64,000 nt of DNA from Gavia stellata (Eukaryota; Chordata; Aves; Gaviiformes; Gaviidae), in assembly GCF_030936135.1 (NCBI RefSeq), contig NC_082603.1:26192880-26256879 (forward strand), read 5' to 3'. The notes beneath the pieces were generated by a model that saw nothing but the letters and a program-made list of their open reading frames with translations, did not search any database and was not told the origin of the DNA. The position numbers were made by a program, and so were the translations under genes. How positions within the stretch are numbered: position 1 is the stretch's first letter; every line of letters begins with the position of its first letter. Shown here in pieces: positions 44,601 through 57,647 of this stretch.

Positions 44601-47600
44601 TGCCCCAGTGACATTTGACTAAACCTTGCACATCCGAAGATCACCTCTTAAACATCACCCAGCCAAAAGCAGCCACCTGCAGCACCTTTCCAGGCACCAG
44701 CACTCAGGAGTTTGCTGTACCTTGCAGGACAGGATCCTGAAGCAAAAGCAGAACTTCATTCTGGTGCTCAGCCAGGTTCACATCATGAAAGCTCAGTTTC
44801 TTCAAATTTGGATTACACTCTAAAAGCAAAACAAGTTCTCAGTTAAAGTACTGTATGTCCTTGGGGTAAAAAGACCCTGACCCAAGTACCAGCTAACGCC
44901 CAGAAACTGAGTTGGACTGTGGATAATTTGTGCTGGATTGTGGGTAATTAAAAAGGAACCATCCTGCTGTGCAGGACCATTCACATGCTCAGCACAGAAA
45001 GTGGGATGGCTGACACCCATTTCCTTTTCTCAGGAGACTTTGAGGATGTCCACACTGAAGAAATGGACCCACCTGAGCTGGCTTCATGCTAATGGATGAA
45101 AGATCACAGCAAGGAAGCTACTCTGTGTGTCACAGATTTAGGAGAGTACCTTTGAGTGCCTCCAAAAGGAGCCCAAGCTCCTGAGAACAGGGCAGCGTGG
45201 CACTGTCAAGGGACAACTGCTGGAGGGACTTTGACGCCTTGAGCACTGGCAGAAGGAACACGGTGTGCAGAGGTTCCCTGGGGAATCGGATCTCCAGCTG
45301 CTCCAGGCAGCTCTCTAAGGGAAGAAAAACAAACAACAATGAAAGAGCTTGGTCTGGAGTGCCCGTCTTCAACTTAGCTAGGTCCTAGAGCAAGCAAGAA
45401 GTCTGTGTGCCTGACATAACTATCATTTAGGTTAGTAGAAACCGCTATGCGATGTGCCCTGCCTCACAGGGCTCTATGCCAGCTCAGACCTATGGTAATA
45501 TAAATCACTTAAGGCTTACTTCAGGACTCCTGCCAGTCCACAGGGCCACCAATTTCTACTGTGTTCTGGCAGTGAAACTATGCCTGAGAAAAGGTCACCC
45601 TTTATGCGCAAACCAGTCTGTGCCTTCCCAGAGCACAGCTCTTCACTAACCCCACTCCATACTTGCTCAGGCTTTGTTTACTGCTTTTCTGGTCATTCAA
45701 GGGCTAATGAGGGTGATGAGAGACCTGTGAGTTGAGAACATGCTGCTATAGCTCCCAGACTGTAATCCAGAGGGTTGGGCAGCGCTTTGCCATCACCTGT
45801 GGTATTGTGATGACCAAGAGATGCTTTCCCTCTGCTTAAGGGTCCATCTAAGGCTTAGAGCCTCAGTCAATAGGATGGACAGAGCAGAAGCTCCCAACCA
45901 GTTTACAGATCTGGTGGAATACATTCCCCATGGGCTGCGTGGACAGTCACTGCTAGCAGGTTATGACTGGCCCCGTAGAAAGCTGATGTTGCAGCAGGTT
46001 GGCATACAGCAATAAAATGCTTTGTCCGAGATTCAGGCTCCACAGAGCACGTCACAGACTGGAAATGACAAACTGCAACACCACCTAAATCAGAAAGGTG
46101 AGACTGTAATTGCTTAATTACACACCACTGTAACACTGTAGAGTTCAAATCTCCATGCCAAGCTTTTACAGCTCTATCTGCCTGCCATGTCCGGGTCATT
46201 ACTCAGAATCTATTTCCTACCTGGGATTTCTGCTTCACTGCAGCTTGGATTCCCCTCTGGCCTGTTCTCCTCCAGCTGGTTTTTGAGGTCGAAGCTGACT
46301 GAGAGTGTGTGGAGCTGGGGAAAGGCGCTCAGGATGCAGCGAACAAGGTCCATGCAGGGCATGTGGGAGAAGACGTCGCTCACACGCACCACGCGGAGGT
46401 GGCAGTCCGAGTGGCGGGAGAGGGCCCGGAGCCCAGTGAGGATGCAGAAGATGTTAGCACCCAGGCCTGGAACAGCATTTGTACAGAAAGGTGTTAGCTG
46501 CGCCTGTACAGACACCAACACACATGCAGCTGGAGCTGCACCAGCAGCCAAGCAACGTAAGTCAAAGGCTAAACTCACAGACTGCTTTATCCACACGTTC
46601 TTAAGCTAGACTGTGTATACGGGAGATGGAGATCTGGCTCTTCCCTTCGCCCTCTCTGGATGGTCTTTAAGCACAAGGCCAGGGGCTGTTTTGGCGCAGA
46701 AGGGCCGCATTTTCTCCCTCAAACAAGTCCTCACACTCATTAACCATCTCTACCGACACCATTCTCAAGTTCAGGTACCAATACTCTTACAATGCCCATT
46801 CCATAATAAATATAAACATAAAATCAGGGTAAACCTGGACAGTAAGTCAGACCATTAGACCAAGGCTGGAAGGAAGCAACCTGTTCACACCACTAACCAT
46901 TGTAAGACAGAACCAAGTTTTCTAAAGACACCCAGGAGCTCAGCAGGTTACTCAGAGTCCGACATGTCTCCCCAGTCAAAGGAATGGAGAACAATTCCAG
47001 CGTGGACACGCTTCGGAAGCGGTGAGCAGCTTTCAGAGAAAAGATCCCAGGAGATCCTCCTCTTTTCTTACAGCCAGCATGGCCAGTGCACAGAGATCCT
47101 GGGGAGGAACTAGTCCAGTTCTCAGTGTTTTCTCCCTCTGTTGTGCTGTTTTTGTCAAGTAACCCTGAATTATCCTCTCTAGCAACAGTAAAAACAAAAT
47201 CATACAGGTCTTCTGGGTCAGCATATGGTCCCCTGCTTCGTCTGAGGCAGCGACGTTTCTTCCCCACTGCAGATTTCAGCCGTCTGCGTGTCTTTTGAAG
47301 AACGGGGTGACAGGACAGCTGGTCTGAGATGCAATCAGAAGATCCTCCCTGAATGCTGGTGTGGTCACAGGGCACCTTGCTGCTTGCTTCACTGCATGCT
47401 TGGTTTTGCAGAGGAGGACTTCTCGGTCCAGAGAGGACAGAGTTCAGGCGAGTGTCAGTCCCGCATCCTTTCACTTCTGCATCAGCCTCCTCCGGGGCCC
47501 TGGGGGATCTCTTCTGGTTCTCGCCGTTGCTCCTCTCACTCTCATCGCAATGGCCCCTCTCTGCTCGCTCTTGTGCTGATTCCTGGCTTTGAGCTTTGTC

Positions 47601-49807
47601 CTCCTTTCTGCAAAGGCCACATGGGCTGCTGTGATATGCGAGAGCATTTCCCGAGCGCCAAAATCCAGCACTCATGCTCAAAATGAGAACGAGAAGAACT
47701 GTGTCGGGAACAGGCCAGGAATACATGGACACTTGGCTGACAGAGCCATGGTGAATCAGCCGGTGAAGAAGTAAAACCAGCGAACGCCTGATGGACTGGT
47801 CAGAGGAGAGGAGATGCTGGAACTTCAGGATCTGCAGGGAGCCAGCCAGGTTTTCAAGCACTTTCTGGTTGTGCTCAGCAGTGAGCTCCACTGCACCCTG
47901 CAGCATGTTGCAGAGGGTAAGCTGGGAAACATGCGGGGAGCTGTGGAGCAGTGGCGAGAAGTGATGGTCATTGAGACGCCAGTCAGAGGAAACATCCAAG
48001 ACACCGTGAAGAACGTTTGAGAAGAACGTTTCAAGGAACTTCTTCCTCCAGCAGGTTATACTCTGCAATTAAACAACAGGACCATATTAACAAAAAGTCA
48101 GCCACAATTTTTTCCTTGTTCTTTTTAAGTTAAATTATTGCTACCTGCTAACCTGGTAAATGCGGTACCCAAAAAAACCTATTGCTAGCACAATTGAGAC
48201 TGCCTTTCTAGTTCTCAACATCCTTCCTCAGTGTATTTGTTGAAAAACTGAGTTACTCCCATTGCTTTCTCTTCATCCTGCTTCTGGCCTAATTTAAACA
48301 TATTCAGTGGTTTGAAGCTAAGCCATGTTTTTGCCTGTTAAAAACCACATCATCAGGAATTTTCTTCCTGAACATCTATTTAAGGACTGTCATTAAATGG
48401 TCTGTTAACGATTCTTTCACGATGCTGAATCAACGGAGCTGCTTCAGTTTCCGTATGTAAAACCATTCTTCCAAACTCATGGTCTTCTGTAAGTATTTTT
48501 CTAGTGCTTTCTAAGGCATCAGCACATTTTTTTGCCAGTGTAGGCGTCAGCATGATATAAGATACTGTTTTTATCCTCTGTTTCCCTATGAATTACATCT
48601 CTAAAGACAGGATTTAGTCTTTCAGCAAACTCACTGTTGTGAAATGAAGGGTGTGGCTGTACAGTACAGTTCCTTTTATGAACCCCGTTTCCCAAAATGG
48701 TTGTAATACCAGGGTCATGCCTTGGTCCTGAGCTCTACGAATGCTTATAAACAAGCGCCAGCGATTGCTCGGAGGTGGCCAGGAGCACCGGCAGACTTCA
48801 AAACAAAACCTCGTGGAAGATGTCGGAAACGGGGTGCCTGCATCGTGCCCCTTCTCCCATCGGCAGCATCCCCTCACCTCCGAGTTCGGCGGCCTGGTTT
48901 TCATCACATCATCCCACAGTTTGCGCCAGATGGGCTGTGTCGAGACGCCTGGGGGGAAAAAAAAAAAATCAACTGGGCGCTTTAACCTCTTTCTCCCCGT
49001 CCGAGTGCCCTGTCCCAGAGCTCTCCCCCGCAGAGCTCACAGGGGCGCTGGGCAGATGAGGGGCAGTGCTGGGGGGCGCAGACCCAGACCGCTGCAGCAA
49101 AAGGGCAGTGCTTTGCTGTGAGGGGAAGACCATCACCTTTTAAGGGACGCGAGTTAAAAAATGGCAGGTTTTGCTGGTCCTCAAAAGGAGCAAAGTTACA
49201 GCAGGGCCTGCATCGCTGTGTGAACCCTGCCAGGGTATAGGATGGGGCTCAAGGTTTTGGACACAGGGGGTGTCCAAGCCCAAGTGGCAGCGACTGTGCT
49301 CCGGGGGTGTCCCCCCACCCCGTTGAGGTGTTCACCCCTCAGGTTTCCAGCCTGGAAGGGTTCGTCCCTCCAGCGCGGGTTCCTCTCTCCAGCTGGGGGT
49401 CCCTCCGGTGTGGGGCTCACCTCTCCAGGTCGGAGAACATCACCCCAAAGTATGTGGGGCTTTGTCCGCCTCATCAGTCTGTGAGGGCTCATCCCTCCCG
49501 CCCGGGGGTACCCCCAAGGGTTTGTCCCCGTCCCCGCCGGTGTCACCTGCTCTCCGCGCAGCGCCCTCGGCCCGCTCGAGGCGGAAGACGGTGAGAAGCG
49601 GCAGGAGCCCCCGCAGGAGGTGCCCGGGCAGCGCTGCGGAGAGCCAGAGGGAGACGGCGGCAGAGTGCGGACAGGCCCCAGGCCCCGCGCCCCGCCGCCC
49701 CGCGCCGCCCGCGCCTTACCCCAGACGTCCCGCTCCAGGGCCCCCATGCTGCGGCTCACCGCCGCCGCGCTCAGCGCGAACAGGCTGCGCGGCCCCTCCG
49801 CCGCCAT
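41614..49807 (-). CDS. LRRC41: LRRC41, leucine-rich-repeat E3 ligase adaptor
   Basis: LRRC41 (MUF1) binds elongin B/C and cullin-5 as a substrate adaptor for a ubiquitin ligase (known). Ten coding exons in transcript order: 49807-49720, 49633-49547, 48948-48878, 48062-46898, 46466-46221, 45314-45150, 44819-44721, 44232-44110, 43172-43097, 41848-41614. They total 2355 nt (784 aa; human about 812), all in phase. Recognised segments: MGALERDVW then [13 protein letters not shown] (BC-box-like), [70 protein letters not shown], and the C-terminus [17 protein letters not shown]. The 1165-nt exon carries a charged, poorly conserved linker (residues about 230-400) before the second LRR block. I chose Met at 49807 (GCGATGG); an in-frame Met at 49978 would add 57 low-complexity residues. 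Exon 9 (43172-43097), encoding the [14 protein letters not shown] repeat, was placed by phase and homology. Confidence 0.94.
42805..42935 (+). mobile_element. Possible old CR1/L3-like fragment
   Basis: GCAGCAGCCTCCCAAGGGAG and AAGATGGAGCTTGACTCATT followed by TATAAAAGGGACAGTGAGA resemble the 3' part of old CR1/L3-type LINEs. Short and diverged. It is in the last LRRC41 intron, antisense to that gene. Confidence 0.3.
48063..48877 (-). other. LRRC41 intron 3, nothing else seen
   Basis: 815 bases of intron; no repeat, exon or RNA gene recognised. Confidence 0.55.
49255..49545. repeat. Degenerate minisatellite in LRRC41 intron 2
   Basis: Recurrent words of the form G-G-TTC-(A/G)-TCCCTCC: GGTTCGTCCCTCCAG, GGTTCCTCTCTCCAG, GGGTCCCTCCGG, GGGCTCACCTCTCCAGG, GGGCTTTGTCCGCCTCA and GGGCTCATCCCTCCCG, spaced about 16 to 30 bases. 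No exact unit is preserved. Such GC-rich variable repeats are common next to avian CpG islands. Confidence 0.45.
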
Positions 49808-50520
49808 CGCCCCGCTCAGCGCGGCCGCGCCGCTGCCATCTTGGGAAGGGACACCCTCCCCAACCCGCGCACCGCCCCCGCCGCCATCTTGGGAGGAGGA
49901 GGAAGCGGGCGGCCATGTTAGGGAGGTCGCGTCGAGCGGCGTCCCCTTCCCACGCCGGGCCGGAGAGGCCGCCAGCAACAGTCAGGCTGAGCCGGCTCCA
50001 AGGTTGCGATCCCCAGGAAGAAGAGTAAAAGGAAGGCGGGGAACGGTGCGATAACCGTCTCGAGACTGTCACAGGCGCAGCCGCCGCCGGCTGCCATGTT
50101 TGGAGGGGAAGAGCCCAGGCCTGAGGCACCACGCCCTGGGGGCGGTCCCAGCGCGCTGCGGGCACGCTTCCGCTTCCGGGGCGAGCAGCGGCACTTCCGG
50201 CGGGTGACCCTGGCGAGTCCTTCTGGGCGGCGGGAGCGGAGGGATGGGGCTGCGCGACAGCGTCGTTCACGCTGGGGAGCCCGAGGTGAGTGGGGCCGGG
50301 CCGGGGCGGCGGGGGCCGCGCCGAGGCGCCGCGGGCAGTCGGACGGTCGGTAACGGCTGTGCTTTCTTTCTTTTTTCCGCAGGAGGAGGAGGAGGAAGAG
50401 CTGGTGGTAAGATGTGGGGCGGGGGGGCCTGGGCCGCCCCTGCCCGGGGAGCTGGCAGGCCTCGGCGGCGGCGGGGTGCACCCGTAGTCTCTAGAGCGAC
50501 TCGTTGCTCCTAGGGGAAGA
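49480..50520. promoter_or_regulatory. Bidirectional LRRC41/UQCRH CpG-island promoter
   Basis: A GC-rich, CpG-dense island covers both starts, which are 436 bp apart and point away from each other. YY1-type cores occur at 49833-49843 (minus strand CAAGATGGCAG), 49881-49891 (minus CAAGATGGCGG), and weaker ATGG forms at 49911-49919 and 50092-50100. ETS/GABPA cores CTTCCGG at 50173-50179 and ACTTCCGG at 50193-50200 lie 44 to 65 bases upstream of the UQCRH start. YY1 and GABPA sites are known features of TATA-less promoters of nuclear genes for the respiratory chain. Confidence 0.75.
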
Positions 50521-51427
50521 GGCCCGGTGCCTTTCAGCACTGATAAACAAACTCGTAGGGGCTCGGGCCCCCGTCGCTGCTCTGTGCTGCGATACAAAGC
50601 TTAGCGGGGAGGCGGCTTGAATATGGGCTTCGGCGCGGATATGCGGCTCCCTGTTAAAGCAGGGGCCTCGGGGGAAAACGGCGTTTCGGGGTCTCCCTGT
50701 TCTCACGGCAGCCCCGTGCCTGCAGGATCCTTTAACCACGGTTCGGGAGCACTGCGAGCAGATGGAGAAATGCGTGAAGGCGCGGGAGCGGCTGGAGCTG
50801 TGTGATGCGCGGGTGTCCTCCAGGTCCCAGACAGAAGAGCAGTGTACAGAGGAGCTTTTTGACTTCCTGCACGCCAGGGACCACTGTGTAAGTGCAACAC
50901 CTGTGGATGCAACTTGCCTGCTGGTGGTGGGAGCAGAGCTGCCTTTAGCTGCGCTTCTGAGTGCAGACAATTCAAGTGTGAGACGTGGTAGCTGTTCAGT
51001 TGCAGTAAGCTCCAAAGAACCGTGAGCAACTGTGAGCTTGATGCTTTTTCCTGTTAAATGCTTGGTTCCTCCTTGTTGCAACAGTTCCAGCTGGGATTCA
51101 GTAGGTTATTAATTAAATAAGTCAAATGCATTGTTTCTACCCTGCAAACGACACTTTGCTATTTCAGTGTTGTATCTGCCATTTTAAAGTTAAACCTTTT
51201 TAACCTGAGGTGAAACTTTGTAAGAAATCTCAGCTTGTTAGTTTTCTTGAATGACTTGTTGCAAAACAATGAAAAGAGTGGAGGGCTGTGGGGCCATGTG
51301 TGTTAGTGGCCCAGAAAACCAAGATGCAGGTCGTAGCACCATGCTGATTTCCAGCCCTAAACTGTGAGTTACCAATTGCTTTGTCTCTTTTCAGGTTGCT
51401 CACAAACTCTTTAAAAACCTGAAGTGA
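50244..51427 (+). CDS. UQCRH: UQCRH, complex III hinge protein
   Basis: Cytochrome bc1 complex subunit 6 (QCR6), the acidic hinge protein that supports the cytochrome c1 - cytochrome c contact on the intermembrane-space side of the inner membrane (known). Four coding exons: 50244-50285, 50383-50406, 50726-50887, 51395-51427; 86 aa plus stop. Exon 1 gives [14 protein letters not shown], exon 2 a run of acidic residues ending ELV, exon 3 the conserved core ([32 protein letters not shown]) and exon 4 [10 protein letters not shown]. Cysteines lie at 32, 38, 48, 62 and 76; the C38/C48/C62/C76 pattern fits the disulphide hairpin. The N-terminal 14 residues differ more from the human form (MGLEDEQKM) than the rest. 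Start is fixed by MGL and a GGGATGG context. Intron 1 is 97 bp. Confidence 0.96.
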
Positions 51428-51634
51428 AGGCAGGTGTGATTCTCCATCTGCTGCCACAGCCCGTGTCGGTGGTTCCTGGATTCACAGTACTGCTTCCTGC
51501 CTGTTCATTCTCCATGCCAAGTGTCAGCGAAACAGCTTTTTTGCCGCGACTGAGCCTCAGCGTGTCACTGCGTCTGTTCTCGTGGAAGATGTGTAGCCAC
51601 GCAAAAAACATGTTGATATTCTGTAATTTTCCAT

Positions 51635-51640
51635 ATTAAA
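51635..51640 (+). terminator. UQCRH: UQCRH polyadenylation signal
   Basis: ATTAAA, the common variant, 208 bases after the stop codon. No AATAAA occurs between the stop and this point. Confidence 0.6.
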
Positions 51641-51659
51641 CAGAGTTCCCGTGGAAATA

Positions 51660-52420
51660 CCCTCCGTTTATTTCCTAGCTCTTTGTGTTTGTGACTTGTA
51701 CTGGGTTAAGATGAAATTAGTGGGGGTCAGAGCCCGGTTTGTGGAGGGAGACTTTTCCTCACTTGTGGGAACATCCTTTTTGTGTGGCCATGATGCACAG
51801 CGGCTCGAGCATGATCCCACAGGCAAGAAGTTTGTCTGTGGAGCCACAATGATGTTTCCAAGCCCCACAAGACCAATATTGTTCACACAAGTTCTGACTA
51901 AGTTAAACTAAAGGGAGTGACCCTTTTCTAGCAGAGAAGTTTCCCCCCCTTTGGGGGAAAGCTGTCACCTGTCCCTCACTGTCACCTACTGCTGCTAGAG
52001 GCTGCAAAAGCCTCCTGGCCACAGTTGGCTTTGTGTTCTTGTCCAGAGCAACTGACCATATGGCTGGAGACAGGTATGGTGGTGGTTCTACCGGCTCAAA
52101 GGCTGAGCAGACCACGAACTGTCACCTGGGGGAACTAAAGCCCTTCTGTGTGAGTCACCAGCCCCTTCTGCTCACATGGAACTGTCTTGTGGAAGGGTCA
52201 AGTTCATTCTCTGCCTGGTTTTTCTTCTGATGAGGTTGTTCGGTAGCAGGAACACTGATGTTTCACCGGGCAGCAAATCCTTCCTCAGCTATTCTTCAAG
52301 GTGAAAACAAACACCTTTTAAATTTGGCTGTTCTTTACCAAAGTAGCAGTCTGTAACGGAGCTTTATTAGGGTGAGTGTAGCATGTTAATATTAGGAGTT
52401 TTGAGGTTTTTGTAGCACAG
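51660..52420. other. UQCRH-NSUN4 intergenic, no gene
   Basis: About 0.8 kb without repeats or coding signals that I can recognise. GC content rises only from about 52430, where the NSUN4 island begins. Confidence 0.6.
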
Positions 52421-52690
52421 GCTCTGGAAAGAAGGCGCCGGGCTGGGGGCACGGCCCCGCCGCATGCCTTCCTCCTGCCGCCAAGCCCGGTCCCTTGCTG
52501 GATCCCCTTCAGCATCTGATGCCCGAGCGCGGCTCCTCCCCGCCTTGCAGCGCTTCCTGCGGCCCCGCACCCGGGAAACCCACGCGGGTGTTACTCGCTC
52601 GGGGGGGCGGTGCGGAGCCCCGAGGGGGACGGGCGGGCGGTGGAGCGGTGCCGGTCCCGCCCCGGAAGGCGCCGGGGCGCAGCGCGGGCG

Positions 52691-56445
<3,755 letters not shown>

Positions 56446-56579
56446 AAGGGGCAACAGACTACGTCTGCTGGCTATCAGGAAATACCCCAAATTTCCAGGG
56501 AAAGCAAAACTGCTTTATATTTATTTTTCTTTTTAAAATGTCCCAAAGGAGGTCTGCTTTTTTTACTGCAGTCGTAGAG

Positions 56580-56585
56580 AATAAA
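56580..56585 (+). terminator. NSUN4: NSUN4 polyadenylation signal
   Basis: AATAAA, 135 bases after the NSUN4 stop. A second plus-strand AATAAA at 57203-57208 could serve a longer form that would run into the FAAH 3' region. Confidence 0.65.
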
Positions 56586-56609
56586 TGAGAAAGACCTGCT
56601 GTGTAGTCT

Positions 56610-57180
56610 CCTGAATATTTATCTGTTTGAAACTGAGGTTTTTAATCTAGGAAAGAGAGAGAGGTCTTATCAGAGGGAGCTATTTATCCATCCATCTCAG
56701 GATGGGGTAAATGGCCCTGTGTGGATGCTGCTCTCTCCCTCCTGCTTTGATCCTACATGAACAGGTTTGGGTTAACAAACACCATCTGGGGGTCTCAGCC
56801 TTTCTGTCCCAGATCTCACCATCTGCATGATTGAGTTGCATCTGTGGTTATCTATCATCTCCTATGTTCAGAAAGAGCAGCTAGAGGTCCTGAAATAAGA
56901 GGGTCCTAAGAATGCCCCTGCTGTGAGGTTGAAAATGTGCTTGGGATGCTCCAAAACTGGTGGTGGGAAGAGCTTGGTGCTGTGGAAAGGCCAGTGACTG
57001 TTGCCATCCCTCACGGACAGGATAGCTGTGGTTGAGAGGGAGGGTGTGACCATTCCCATGCTAGATGCTGTTTAATGTCCAGTGGGAGGGTGTTTGTAAG
57101 ATTTTGAGTAAAAACTGTGCATTCGTATAATCATAGCCATCAGGATTATTGGAGTTTAGAATAAGAGTTGCTTAATAGCT
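56610..57180. other. NSUN4-FAAH intergenic, nothing seen
   Basis: About 0.6 kb between the two converging genes; no exon or repeat recognised. Confidence 0.55.
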
Positions 57181-57185
57181 ACATT

Positions 57186-57191
57186 TTTATT
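57186..57191 (-). terminator. FAAH: Candidate FAAH polyadenylation signal
   Basis: TTTATT on the plus strand reads AATAAA on the minus, 457 bases after the FAAH stop. It lies only 12 bases from the plus-strand AATAAA at 57203-57208. Confidence 0.5.
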
Positions 57192-57647
57192 TTTGTGAGC
57201 AAAATAAAGTGATGGGGAGGGTAGACATGGCTGTATTCCTTACAGGGCAGCCCACAGTTACATCCATATGAAGTTACTCCAGTGCCAGCAAGAAAATGCT
57301 GTTGAGCTTTTGCAATCCTTTTCTCTCAAGCATCACCCTGCTTCTGCAAGAGGCAGCATAGATGAAAATGAAGGTGAACCTCCCCATCCATGTCCATCCT
57401 TCCAGGAAGGTACAGTTCATAGATTTATCATCATTTGAACCCAGCTTAAGCCAGTCCTGCCCTCTGCATGGCATCTTGGTTCCTTACAGGATCTGTGCTT
57501 ACTGGCAAGGAGGGAGGTCAGGAAATAGCTTTTCCTTCCTCCTTCCCTCCTCGCTGTGATCTCTGCACTGCTGATTGCAGAAGAGGAGTCGTGCAGCACT
57601 GTCCTTTTCCCCTCACCTCTGGCCCTGCAGGCGTGGGACTATGGAGG

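Noticed and set aside
47288-47686. 132-codon plus-strand frame
   Set aside because: Antisense shadow of the large LRRC41 exon.
49196-49978. 260-codon minus-strand open frame
   Set aside because: It contains LRRC41 exons 1 and 2 in different positions relative to intron sequence; the rest is intron and repeat read through.
49716-50597. 293-codon minus-strand open frame
   Set aside because: GC-rich CpG-island frame of Pro, Ala, Arg and Gly overlapping LRRC41 exon 1 and the UQCRH start; no family similarity, so chance.
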